From NCBI GenBank assembly GCA_949316495.1, contig OX439011.1, positions 23,905,995 through 23,969,994 on the forward strand: a stretch of DNA of 64,000 bases. Direction: 5' to 3'. The DNA comes from Amphiduros pacificus. Its lineage: Eukaryota > Annelida > Polychaeta > Phyllodocida > Hesionidae. The translations under genes were made by a program, and so were the position numbers. Under the pieces are notes generated by a model. The model did not search any database. It saw only the letters and a program-made list of their open reading frames with translations, and was not told the origin of the DNA. Below, piece by piece: positions 47,030 through 57,369 of this stretch (within the stretch, counting starts at the first letter, position 1; each line of letters starts with the position of its first letter).

Positions 47030-47530
47030 ATATATTAATATCTCTGAAATGAATCACCAGAATAAATATCCCTCCTTAGGTAAATCCTGGGCTGGACATA
47101 AGCACTGGTCTGGAGCCACCAGATCCTCTGTTTGGGCGAGTGAATAATTTGTTATAATGGCCCATTTGGGCAACCATATTTTCAGTTTTTTAGTGGCCCA
47201 AACCATATTGATTTTACTCTATTCCTTGACAGAAATTTGTCTAATATCATGCATCATATTATTCTTAGAAACTTCGGGCCACCACTTCTCATGCTCTGGT
47301 GGCCCAACTGAATCCCCAGAATAAATATCCCTCCTTAAGTAAATCCCCAGATACGTGTATATTCAAGATGAATCCCCAGAATAAATATCCCTCCTTAAGT
47401 AAATCCCCTGAATCTCAAAGATAAATCCTTAGAAACCAATATCTCTTAAGATAAATCCCCAAATATACCTGAACCTCATTTAGATAAATCCCAGAAATAA
47501 ATATCTCTCCTGGTATAAAATTTACAAAAA
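47030..47530. repeat. Interrupted repeat with AAATCCCCAGAATAAATATC units
   Basis: AATCCCCAGAATAAATATCC plus CTCCTTAAGTA recurs about seven times, partly separated by unique sequence at 47,100-47,300. Confidence 0.8.
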
Positions 47531-47852
47531 TAAATATCTTTTCTAAGATTAATCAGTCATAAAACTATTCTTGACTGAAAAGTCAAAAGAGAAATGTCAA
47601 ATTGCAGGTGTATTCTGAATTTATCTTATGCCGGGTGAGGCACCATTTATCTTTCTGGCGGCTGCACGGTGTCGTATATCTTGCGTGTTTTGATATCTGC
47701 CACCGGCACTAGGGGGCTCTGGATGTGTTGATGTAACCTCGTGATCTCCCAACAATTCTCCTGAGATTTGTGGGATACGAATGGAGCTAGGAGGCTACTA
47801 ACATGGAACACAATGGACGCAATGTCCACAGTTCAGCAATTAATGCTGCTTC
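47531..47852. other. GC-richer unique segment
   Basis: 47,640-47,800 carries CpG and GGCACTAGGGGGCTCTG (about 47,705), a CTCF-like match. No coding support. Confidence 0.4.
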
Positions 47853-48070
47853 AGTATTCATATCTTTTCAGTATTCATATATTCCTCAGTATCTATATTT
47901 TATCAGCATTTATATTTTTCAGTATGTATGCTTTTTTTCAGATGATACATTTTCCTAAATATTCATATTATTTCAGTATTCATATATTCCTCAGGATCTA
48001 TATTTTCTCAGTATTTATATTTTTCAGTATCTATATTTTTTTCAGTTATTATATTTTTTTCAGTATTTAA
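47853..48070. repeat. T-rich degenerate repeat
   Basis: TCAGTATTCATATTTTTCAG-like words recur about ten times without a strict period. Confidence 0.75.
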
Positions 48071-48203
48071 GGCCTTAAACAGGTCATATGTAGACCCTTT
48101 GATCACGAATGAAAGGTTATTCTAGCTCTGCTTAGGACAAAATGGAACAACACATACTTTCCCAAAAATGGGCCAGTAGAAACCTGATACCAGACCAATA
48201 AAT

Positions 48204-48482
48204 ACATTGTGGGACCAGTAGACCATTGTGGGACCAGTAGACCATTGTGGGACCAGTAAACCATTGTGGGACCAGTAGACCATTGTGGGACCAGTAGACC
48301 ATTGTGGGACCAGTAGACCATTGTGGGACCAGTAGACCATTGTGGGACCAGTAGACCATTGTGGGACCAGTAGACCATTGTGGGACCAGTAGACCATTGT
48401 GGGACCAGTAGACCATTGTGGGACCAGTAGACCATTGTGGGACCAGTAGACCATTGTGGGACCAGTAGACCATTGTGGGACC
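48204..48482. repeat. Minisatellite, 19-bp unit, about 15 copies
   Basis: Unit ACCATTGTGGGACCAGTAG, almost perfect. It directly abuts the 36-bp array. Confidence 0.98.
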
Positions 48483-48657
48483 AGATCAGTAGAAACATAA
48501 AACCAGAAATAGGACCGGATCAGTAGAAACATAAAACCTGCAATAGGACCGGACCAGTAGAAACATAAAACCAGCAATAGGACCGGATCAGTAGAAACAT
48601 AAAATCAGAAATAGGACCGGATCAGTAGAAACATAAAACCAGCAATAGGACCGGACC
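48483..48657. repeat. Minisatellite, 36-bp unit, about 5 copies
   Basis: Unit GATCAGTAGAAACATAAAAC plus CAGAAATAGGACCG. It shares only the word GGACC(A)G with the preceding 19-bp unit. Confidence 0.95.
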
Positions 48658-48962
48658 TCACAACATATATACTATAGAATTCACAACATAGTTTTTCACA
48701 AATCAATTTCCCCCAAAATATTGTTCACAACTTTAATATGAATACATTGATACTTAAACCATTAATATTGAAAATTAAATTTAATATATGACTATCATTG
48801 CAAATTTTAAATCATGCTTCATATCAAATTTATCATCACACTTTATATTAGGTTTTACCATATAATCTTTGTGTTATTGGTAAACCTTTATATTATTCTT
48901 TATCACCATGTAAACTTTTATTCGCATAATTTACAGTTCAAATTGTAATGAATTTGACATTA

Positions 48963-49351
48963 GGGGCGATCCATTTGATTTCTGTGGGGTGGGGTGGGAG
49001 ATTTTGGAAAAAAAATTTATTCACCCACCCCATCCCAGAAAAAAAATTTATTCATTCACCCTACCAAAGAAAAAAAAATTATTCATCCACCCTACCAAAG
49101 AAAAAAAATTTATTCATCCACCTCCTTCCAGTTTTTCTATCTTCTATATGGATTGCTTGAAATGAAGGATCAGAGTCTGGGGAAGCAACAAGAAAAAAAA
49201 TTTATTCACCCACCCCACACCAGAAAAAAAATTTATTCACCCACCCCACACCAGAAAAAAAAATTATTCATCCACCCTACCAAAGAAAAAAAATTTATTC
49301 ATCCAGTACTGCTGTCCCACCCCACCCCACAAAAATCAAATGGATCGCCCC
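48963..49351. mobile_element. Harbinger-like MITE with 38-bp terminal inverted repeats
   Basis: The left end (48963-49000) starts GGGGCGATCCATTTGATTT. Its reverse complement lies at 49314-49351, with about 37 of 38 bases matching. The flanks are TTA on both sides (48960-48962 and 49352-49354), a 3-bp target-site duplication. TTA duplications plus GG-starting inverted repeats are typical of PIF/Harbinger elements. There is no transposase frame, so it is non-autonomous. The interior is a run of about 28-30 bp units (TTTATTCACCCACCCCA with A-rich links), so the body has expanded by tandem duplication. Confidence 0.85.
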
Positions 49352-50899
49352 TTAGGTTCCTTTGTTGGTAATTTGTTTCTTAAAACATAATTCAGGAGAT
49401 GACAAACTAAGTGCAATATGCGTTTGGCATCGTTCTGTGAAATATACGAGGCTCAGAAAGCAATCTACGAGCTCGTCACATATGCAACATTCTTCATCCC
49501 CTCTCCTGAGAAACGCACAGTCTCCTCACAATATTTCTTCACAACATGTAGCTAAAGGTCTGTGCCAAATTGTGCTCACATCTGCAAGGTGATAATGCTG
49601 CTGAAATATTTCGAAAGCTGCCAGGAAGTGAGTGTTGAAGTGACTCTAACATATATTTAAAGTGTCACATTTAAGAGAAAGTTGTGAAAAGGTTTTTGGC
49701 ATGGAGTGTATAATGCAACCACCGACTTTATGACTTTGGAGGAATTTACCCACAAATTTCCTCAAAATATTGTGTGCAGTCTTCCGTGAGAAGTTATGAT
49801 GATTGGTATCTGATAGCGCACTGCCCAGTGAATTTGGCCTTGCCGAAGACTAAATCTAAGTTTGGTTTAGACTTTTTTATGCCCTTTTTTATGATCTGTA
49901 AATTGACCTAATTTAATGCCTTTTGGATATAAGAAAACTTCCAGATAATATCTTATGTTATGCAACAAATCTTATAGTTTATTTTTCATAGAGAGGGTCG
50001 CCTTTCATGTCAGAAGTCAAGATGGAGTTAAAGTTCCTTTTGAATGGCTTAATCAGGATTTTTAGTAGAGTATTTATTTGGTTGAGATACTACATCAGGT
50101 CAAAATGATTCAAGGAATCATTTCATAAATTTTTATGAATATTGGTTTTCTGATGGAAATCTCATTAAAATACACATTTGATATCCAAAAGCAATTAACA
50201 ACAATTTTATGCGTATCTTTCATGCAACATAACACCATATCTACCTCATTCCTTGCTTGGCAATAAACGTGTGCGAGTAGATAAAAGCACGGCTTGATTG
50301 AGCCCCTAATAACAACCAGAAAATAGACTTCTCCAGCTCTAGACACGGCCATTTTCTCTGACATTTCGAGGTTGTTTGGCTCCTTTGGGGTCGGCAGGGT
50401 CTATTTGTCTTTCAGCACGTTGTTGTCTCGCATCTTTTTCTCTTATCCGGATCCTCATATGTCTCTGCCTCGTTTCCACTTTCCCCCTCTGATCCGTGCT
50501 CTTGGGTAATCTCCCCCATTATCACCCACTCTCACCTTATCTCGCGTTATCTCGTGAATTATCGTTACCCGCAGATTACCCTAAGTGTGTAAAAGATGAC
50601 CTCCTCGCTGCATGATGGGGAACAGCCCTACAAGTGCCTCGGTAGGCGAGTCTACAAGGTCAATGACGTCTGAGTGTAGAACATTACTTTGTTTTGTAAC
50701 ATTTCTAAACACCACATACAAATTGGAGTATTGAGGATGAAGTTGTATCCAGCTATATCTCCACAATATATCATTTCCTAGTTGGCAACCTCAAAATGGC
50801 AACCTCCTTGAAAAATCAAAATGGAAAAAGATCTGAGCCTAATGGCAAATAGATAGAATTGGTCGCCTGAAAATGCCACATTTTTCCCTATTTCCAGCT
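49352..50899. other. Unique sequence with a TTATC cluster
   Basis: 50,380-50,590 is pyrimidine-rich with five TTATC words and several CpG. The rest is AT-rich. No exon recognised. Confidence 0.45.
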
Positions 50900-51010
50900 A
50901 AGAACTCCACCCGGTAGTTTAAGAGGTGAAAATCCAAGATGACAGACAGAATGACAGAAAATTTAACCAAGATCACTGCAGACTATGTTAGCATAGCTAA
51001 AAAGACCAAG
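50900..51010 (+). mobile_element. Dispersed repeat end, copy B
   Basis: GACAGACAGAATGACAGAAA, then TAGCATAGCTAAAAAGACC, in the same order and spacing as copy A near 20.8 kb. The stem-loop is degenerate here (TATGTTAGCATA). Confidence 0.45.
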
Positions 51011-51289
51011 ACTAGAATAAGAAATATTTCTTGTCGCTGGATCAGGAACCACATTTTGAATTATTGTTGTGCTTGCCAACATTTTTTGTTCACATTTAGC
51101 ATTCCTTTGTTGTATCAACCTATGATATATCATTATCGTCTGTCTGGCATTCAGAGTCATCACAGAAAATTGTCTTCACTACTTGCTCATGACATTACAC
51201 AGTGATCACTGATATATAAAAAGGAGTTTTCACGACTCTTTAAGCAGTATATAAAATATATTGAAAGAATGGTAATAGTGGATAAACTG

Positions 51290-51470
51290 TCTTCTGGGTT
51301 TTGAGCCTGACCGAGCTCTCATTAGTGATTGGTCTGACTGTATGCGCCATATCTGGTCGACTTTCAAGTCCTATTTTAAATCAAGCTAAATCTACAAGAG
51401 ACTGCTGGCAGCAGTGGGATTCGAACGCACACCTCCGGTTGCTCTACCAACTGTGCTAGTGGGGCCGCTA
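51290..51470 (-). mobile_element. tRNA-derived SINE candidate
   Basis: On the minus strand, TAGCACAGTTGG (A-box-like, 51447-51458) precedes GTTCGAATC (B-box, 51418-51426). The two are only 20 nt apart, shorter than the roughly 33 nt of a tRNA, so the anticodon region looks deleted. A non-tRNA body follows toward 51290. It is not a functional tRNA gene. Confidence 0.5.
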
Positions 51471-51595
51471 CTTTGACATCATAACTCATGGCAGAAGATT
51501 GATTGACCTGACAAAGACCCATCTGTTGGAGCTGTAATAATATTTAAGAGTCTGTCTTTCAATAATCATCAGGCATAACAATGACAGATGTCTCT

Positions 51596-51944
51596 CTCAT
51601 AACTGATCTCCCACACTGAAGAGCTTACTCATAAAACATTTCCCATCCTAAAGAGCTGACTCATAACCCATCTCCCACCATGAAGAGCTGACTCATGACC
51701 CATCTCCCACCATGAAGAGCTGACTCATAACCCATCTCCCACCATGAAGAGCTGACTCATAACCCATTTCCCATCCTAAAGAGCTGACTCATAACCCATC
51801 TCCCACCTTGAAGAGCTGACTCATAACCCATCTCCCACCTTGAAGAGCTTATTCATAAAACATTTCCCATCCTAAAGAGCTGACTCATAACACATTGCCC
51901 ACCATGAAGAGCTGACTCATAACCCATCTCCCACTCTAAAGAAT
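51596..51944. repeat. Minisatellite, 32-bp unit, about 11 copies
   Basis: Unit CTGACTCATAACCCATCTCC plus CACCATGAAGAG, with CATTTCCCATCCTAAAGAG as the alternative version. Confidence 0.95.
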
Positions 51945-52771
51945 TCTATGACACCCACTAAAACAAATTTAACCTCATAATCATATTCTGATTGCATTTG
52001 TAGAGTACAGGACAATGATCACCACACAATTCTACTATTTTTACTCTTGAACAGTACTTGCCAATGTTCTATTCACAATTTCTTTACTAGCTACATTTGT
52101 GTAGTGCATTGCAAAGTCATCTTCACAATTATATTCTATATACATGAGTACAGAACCTAAAAAGTTCTCTCCATAATTCTACTCTAATTGCATCTGTGTA
52201 GTTCTTGATAAAAGTCTGTACATAACTTTTAATCACACTTGTACAAAATCTGTCAAAGTGAATTTCAGAATTCTATTCTCAGTTGTAAATCAGTTCTCAT
52301 CACACTTACAAATTATCAGTGTGCACATGTTATGCATAAAATTAGCTATTTGTGCTAAAATGGTAAAGAGATGTTTTGAAGACAATTGGCAAAATTATTG
52401 AAGGACCATTTAAGAGGGAAATACCAAAAGGAATGCTCTACACCTTCTTTATAATTAAGTCACTTTTAAACCTGAAATTCACATTTGAAATAATTATAAA
52501 GACTTCTAGCGCCATCTGTTAGGAGGTATTCCTATGGGATTGTGATGCATCATGGGTGTTTGGTTACATTAATGTTACGCACACACCTCGCAGTGATATG
52601 GGAGATGACCGTACCTCTTAGCTCAGCACACATACATATACACTACTCACTGCGGTCAACATCAAGTACCGGCTCTGCCTCCATCGTGCCGATATAAGAC
52701 TAATACAAGTGCAAGTATAATGCCAATATTATAGCCAAAATAATGCCAAAATAATGCCAGCATGATGCCAA
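51945..52771. other. AT-rich sequence with faint repeat character
   Basis: CACAATTCTACT and GTGTAGT words recur loosely at 51,960-52,320. A CTCF-like AGATGGCGCTAGA lies on the minus strand near 52,507. No gene. Confidence 0.45.
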
Positions 52772-53283
52772 TATAATGCTAACATCATAAGAATATAATA
52801 TGCTAACATCATAAGAATATGATATGCTAACATCATAAGAATATAATATGCTAACATCATAAGAATATAATATGCTAACATCATAAGAATATAATATGCT
52901 AACATCATAAGAATATAATATGCTAACATCATAAGAATATAATATGCTAACATCATAAGAATATAATATGCTAACATCATAGGAATATAATATGCTAACA
53001 TCATAAGAATATAATATGCTAACATCATAAGAATATCATATGCTAACATCATAAGAATATGATATGCTAACATCATAAGAATATAATATGCTAACATCAT
53101 AAGAATATAATATGCTAACATCATAAGAATATAATATGCTAACATCATAAGAATATAATATGCTAACATCATAAGAATATAATATGCTAACATCATAAGA
53201 ATATAATATGCTAACATCATAAGAATATAATATGCTAACATCATAAGAATATAATATGCTAACATCATAAGAATATAATGCTG
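52772..53283. repeat. Minisatellite, 24-bp unit, about 21 copies
   Basis: Unit GCTAACATCATAAGAATATA plus ATAT, nearly perfect. Relatives with AATGCCA words lie just before it (52720-52771). Confidence 0.98.
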
Positions 53284-53324
53284 ATTAGATGCTTATATTA
53301 ATATAATGCGAATATAATCCCAGT

Positions 53325-54656
53325 GGTGATGCCTCAATGAACACACTGATTGGTGATACCTCATTTGACACACTGATTGGTGATACCTCATTTGACACAC
53401 TGATTGGTGATACCTCATTTGACACACTGATTGGTGATGACTCATTTGACACACTGATTGGTGATACCTCATTTGACACACTGATTGGTGATGACTCATT
53501 TGACACACTGATTGGTGATGTCTCATTGGACACACTGATTGGTGATGCCTCAATGAACACACTGATTGGTGATGCCTCATTTGACACACTGATTGGTGAT
53601 ACCTCATTTGACACACTGATTGGTGATACCGGATTTGACACACTGATTGGTGATGACTCATTTGACACACTGATTGGTGATACCTCATTTGACACACTGA
53701 TTGGTGATGACTGATTTGACACACTGATTGGTGATGTCTCATTGGACACACTGATTGGTGATGCCTCATTTGACACACTGATTGGTGATGACTGATTTGA
53801 CACACTGATTGGTGATGACTGATTTGACACACTGATTGGTGATGACTCATTTGACACACTGATTGGTGATGCCTCATTTGACACACTGATTGGTGATGCC
53901 TCATTTGACACACTGATTGGTGATGCCTCATTTGACACACTGATTGGTGATGTCTCATTGGACACACTGATTGGTGATGCCTCATTTGACACACTGATTG
54001 GTGATGACTGATTTGACACACTGATTGGTGATGACTGATTTGACACACTGATTGGTGATGACTCATTTGACACACTGATTGGTGATGCCTCATTTGACAC
54101 ACTGATTGGTGATGCCTCATTTGACACACTGATTGGTGATGCCTCATTTGACACACTGATTGGTGCCTCATTTGACACACTGATTGGTGATGCCTCATTT
54201 GACACACTGATTGGTGATGACTGATTTGACACACTGATTGGTGATGTCTCATTGGACACACTGATTGGTGATGCCTCATTTGACACACTGATTGGTGATG
54301 CCTCATTTGACACACTGATTGGCGATGCCTCATTGGACACACTGATTGGTGATGCCTCAATGAACACACTGATTGATGCCTCATTTGACACACTGATTGG
54401 TGCCTCATTTGACACACTGATTGGTGCCTCATTGGACACACTGATTGGTGCCTCATTGGACACACTGATTGAGGATGCCTCATTGGACACACTGATTGGT
54501 GCCTCATTGGACACACTGATTGGTGATGCCTCATTTGACACACTGATTGGTGATGCCTCATTTGACACACTGATTGGTGATGCCTCATTTGACACACTGA
54601 TTGGTGATGCCTCAATGAACACACTGATTGGTGATGCCTCAATGAACACACTGATT
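53325..54656. repeat. Minisatellite, 27-bp unit, about 49 copies
   Basis: Unit GGTGATGCCTCATTTGACAC plus ACTGATT, with ACC, GAC, GTC and ATTGG variants; some units are shortened to 24 or 21 bp. Multiples of three create frames over 450 codons on the minus strand that are not genes. A long block (about 53,830-54,080) looks like a copy of its neighbour, suggesting segmental amplification. Confidence 0.98.
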
Positions 54657-54684
54657 TATCATCTGGTTGAAGATGCCAGGCCAT

Positions 54685-55020
54685 ACAATATGGCCAGGAA
54701 AATCATTGGTGCACTTTGCCCTTTGATCTAAATACAATATGGCCAGAAAATTAATTGATACACCCTGTCTTTGACCTCATTCAGGTCAGTTTTGATTCTA
54801 CTTCCCTCAGGTGCGCAATCAAAATTTTCTTGTCTAGCCTCTGAGGAGTCACCCTGAGTAATGAAACTCATCAGGCATCTATTTTTGACAAAATTTTATT
54901 AGCCATTGTTGTTCTGATCACACCAATAGTCTGTAATCTTTGATGTAAATACAACATGGACAGGAAATTAATTGATACACCCTATCTCTGATGTAAATAC
55001 AATATGGCCAGATATTTATT
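54685..55020. repeat. Dispersed block repeat, four copies
   Basis: AATACAATATGGCCAG plus (A)TTGATACACCCT recurs at about 54,690, 54,732, 54,947 and 54,997, with unique sequence between the second and third. Confidence 0.8.
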
Positions 55021-55805
55021 GGTACAGCTCTGGATATATTGTGCTTTTTGTGGGGGTGGGCCCGGAGACCCCCCATCTGGGATGCGTTATTTATTTACCC
55101 CACAGAGGGCTGGAAACAAGCCACTAACCCAAGCAATGATAAACACCAAGCAGTCTCCACAAAACTTTTCTTATGAATTGCACTTGCTTGATTCAGAACA
55201 TTACCACAGAAATCTGTGCGGAATCATACACTGACTTCTCCTATCTGACATCTAATATTTGTTACCACAAAAACCGTAATCACCAAGAACATTGCCTCAA
55301 TCCATCCATCACTTTATAATAATAGCAAGATTCTTTTTTCAATATTGGTATGTCGTTAAGTGTTTGAGGTATGTCTTGAGCAAATTGTGGTCGCCATGTT
55401 TTTAGTGATTTTCACAGCTTGACTTTTAGTAACTCAAAATGAACACAACACCAGGAAAGGATTTCACTGCAATGTCGTCTAATATCAAATCCTGATCTAA
55501 ATCCTGATCTTAAATCCTGATCTTAAATCCTGATCTTAATATCAAATGAGGTTGTTCTGGAATATATTTGAAAATCAGCTCCATTAAGAAAAAAAAAAAA
55601 AATGATATCTAGATAACATTCCTCTTGGAGATTATTTGAGGGATCGTGAATTAATTGCAATACTAAAAAAATACTCAACCTAAAAAGGAATGATCCCAAA
55701 CCAAATCTTAACATTAGATCTTTTTTTTTTTAAAAAAGAAAGATGAAAACATCAATGAACAATTCATGCAAAACAATTTAAAACAAACAACATAAAGTCA
55801 CTCAC
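55021..55805. other. Intron sequence next to exon 1
   Basis: AT-rich, with A and T homopolymers (55,590; 55,723) and a small 16-bp repeat. CCACAGAGGGCTGG near 55,100 is CTCF-like. Confidence 0.45.
55490..55540. repeat. 16-bp tandem repeat, three to four copies
   Basis: AAATCCTGATCTT units in a row. Confidence 0.85.
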
Positions 55806-56210
55806 CTTTTCTTTCCTAATTTTGAGCTTTTCTCCGTCCTTGGGCATGGGAGTTCCGTCGGCTTTGAACTGCGGCGCGTTCCCCGTCGACGACCGCCCCC
55901 GTCGCCGCTGCTTGGTGTGGCAGTTGGTATTTTCCACTATCACATCTTTGAGTGTCTCTAGCGCCTCCACCAGGCGGTCGGACGGATCCATGTTGATCCG
56001 TACCTCCGGCATGCCAGTAGAGGCCGCCTCCGTTGGGGCGTCATAGAAGTTCTCAAAGGAGGCATCGTTACTGTGGTCGTCGTCATCGCCTAGGTCATAG
56101 TCCTGTTCAAGATAAGCACGAAGACGGAAATTACTGGATGATCCCCCACCACCTCCACAGGTCCCTCCCCCTCCCCCACCACTAACTGCTGAAACACGAC
56201 TGGCCAGCAT
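55806..56210 (-). CDS. 5' coding exon of a Cys-less pentameric ligand-gated-channel-like protein (partial gene)
   Basis: This exon encodes 135 codons, starting at an ATG at 56210 that is preceded in frame by TAA and ending in a charged linker (GEKLKIRKEK). The donor AAG|GTGAG falls at 55806/55805. The protein starts with a glycine-rich run (residues 11-23), then an acidic patch (GDDDDHSND), then FENFYDAPTE and a basic segment KQRRRGR. No signal peptide is obvious, which is unusual for a channel subunit and suggests either a cytosolic N-terminal extension or a missed upstream exon. The donor is phase 0 and joins in frame to the exon at 3493-3621, whose first residues (VIVELRVVFL) form the first strand of a ligand-binding domain. 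An alternative start of this exon at 56104 (acceptor TTGAACAG) would remove the glycine run. Linking this exon to the distant ones is inference from frame, strand and sequence character. Confidence 0.7.
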
Positions 56211-56224
56211 TTACACCGCATTAC

Positions 56225-56394
56225 TATAGCGCCACCTAGTGGCTATACTCTCCACAATAAACACAACAGTGCCACCTATTGGATTTTTATACAACTATTT
56301 CGCCAGCATGACTAAAGCCATCAAGGCTTCTCCATTTGTATCATACTCAAATGACCTGAGATGACCTTTGTCGCATTCTGCTGCCACCTAGTGA
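56225..56394. promoter_or_regulatory. Three CTCF-like motifs next to exon 1
   Basis: On the minus strand: CCACTAGGTGGCGCTATA (56225-56242), CCAATAGGTGGCACTG (56267-56282) and TCACTAGGTGGCAGCA (56379-56394). All match the bilaterian CTCF core (CCA..AG.GGC). They have the same orientation and lie 15-185 bp upstream of the putative start codon. Matching is by eye; binding is not shown. Confidence 0.45.
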
Positions 56395-56999
56395 AAAAAA
56401 ATGTTAGTAAAATCACTAAGATGAGAGTATTTCTTATAATATTCTGTCACAACATGAATAAAATGATTTTCACTCCACATTCCTGATAGTACAGCTATAT
56501 ATAGTTCCTCATAATATGTCACAGTTTATAGTACTACACATCAGGTAGTCTTGCACCCCTGTCTGCAATAAGACCTTGGGTCTACTTGAACACAAAACAA
56601 CACTGAGGCATTCTCTGGCACACAGGGGGCGCCACTGGCTTCCCTCAATGAAATGTAATCTTATAATCTCTTCTTGGCATAACCCTAAGCACCAGGGCAG
56701 ATAATCCTCTACTCGCCAGAGCTGATCATATAATCCAACAAATATTTAGCAAACGTGGATTAACAAATGAGTGGGTGAGTGATATTCTGCAGGACACAGA
56801 CCTTCCACTTCAGCAGCAGATTATCTACTCCATTTTGATTGGTTAATAGGGCTTGACTGCAGCAGCCGAATATCTATATGAAAAATATATATATATCAGT
56901 CAAAAACCACCTTGCTTCATATTATCAGGACTCACCCTAATGCTTTAAGTGGTAATCCGTATTGTATTATAAGATTAAAGAGATTAATGAGTAATAATG
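56395..56999. other. Upstream flank of exon 1
   Basis: Mixed composition. GATAATCC, TAATCC and GATTATC words occur at 56,700-56,840. No coding frame. Confidence 0.4.
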
Positions 57000-57368
57000 C
57001 TTTTGGTTGAAGATATACATATACAAGTGTGATAAATCCAGGAAGTAGAATGGAACCACAAACTTCCAGAAAACAAATGCTTTTTGACAAGGTAAGATGT
57101 GTGACAAGTATCCGAGATGACAGATTTTCCCTGACCTCGCGTTGTGAGAGAGCGAGATCTTTGCAGGGGGGGTAGAACGTCCCCCTCTTTCTCAGCACCT
57201 TGGTCCTGGTGATGCTCCCGGTCCGTGTGGCATATAGGGTGTCGGGCGATCTCAGGGACAGAGATGGGTTCCTGTGTTTAAGCCTGTGGTGACTGGAGAG
57301 TAACCTCCCCGCCTCTAGTCCCAGTATCACTTTCTCGTACAGGTGTCCCCCTTCCTGTGCACTACTAC
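57000..57368 (-). other. Unassigned open frame upstream of exon 1, possible exon
   Basis: An open frame runs from about 57368 (after an in-frame stop) to 56932. It lies in a CpG-containing, non-repetitive stretch. Its translated core includes LYEKVILGLEAGRLL and SLRSPDTLYATRTG, with mixed, non-repetitive composition. A possible donor (GCGAG|GTCAGG) occurs near 57136. I recognise no domain. It could be an upstream exon of the channel-like gene, an exon of another gene, or chance. Confidence 0.3.
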
Positions 57369-57369
57369 A

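Larger units (their letters stand above)
3622..55805 (-). other. Putative 52-kb intron of the channel-like gene
   Basis: The interval lies between the donor after exon 1 and the acceptor of the next recognised exon. Both junctions are phase 0, so direct splicing keeps the frame. It contains a LINE on the opposite strand, MITEs, SINE candidates and most of the minisatellites in the window. I saw no convincing extra coding exon inside. A small phase-0 exon could have been missed, because such an exon would not disturb the frame. Confidence 0.5.

Noticed and set aside
50110-50364. Minus-strand frame of 84 codons near a GC-richer segment
   Set aside because: No domain, and no consensus splice context at the ends.
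51400-51470. A functional tRNA gene on the minus strand
   Set aside because: A and B boxes present but the anticodon arm is missing and no acceptor stem pairs.
53285-54684. Two minus-strand frames over 450 codons and plus-strand companions
   Set aside because: They are translations of the 27-bp array in several frames at once; multiples of three keep all frames open. No start context, introns or domain.
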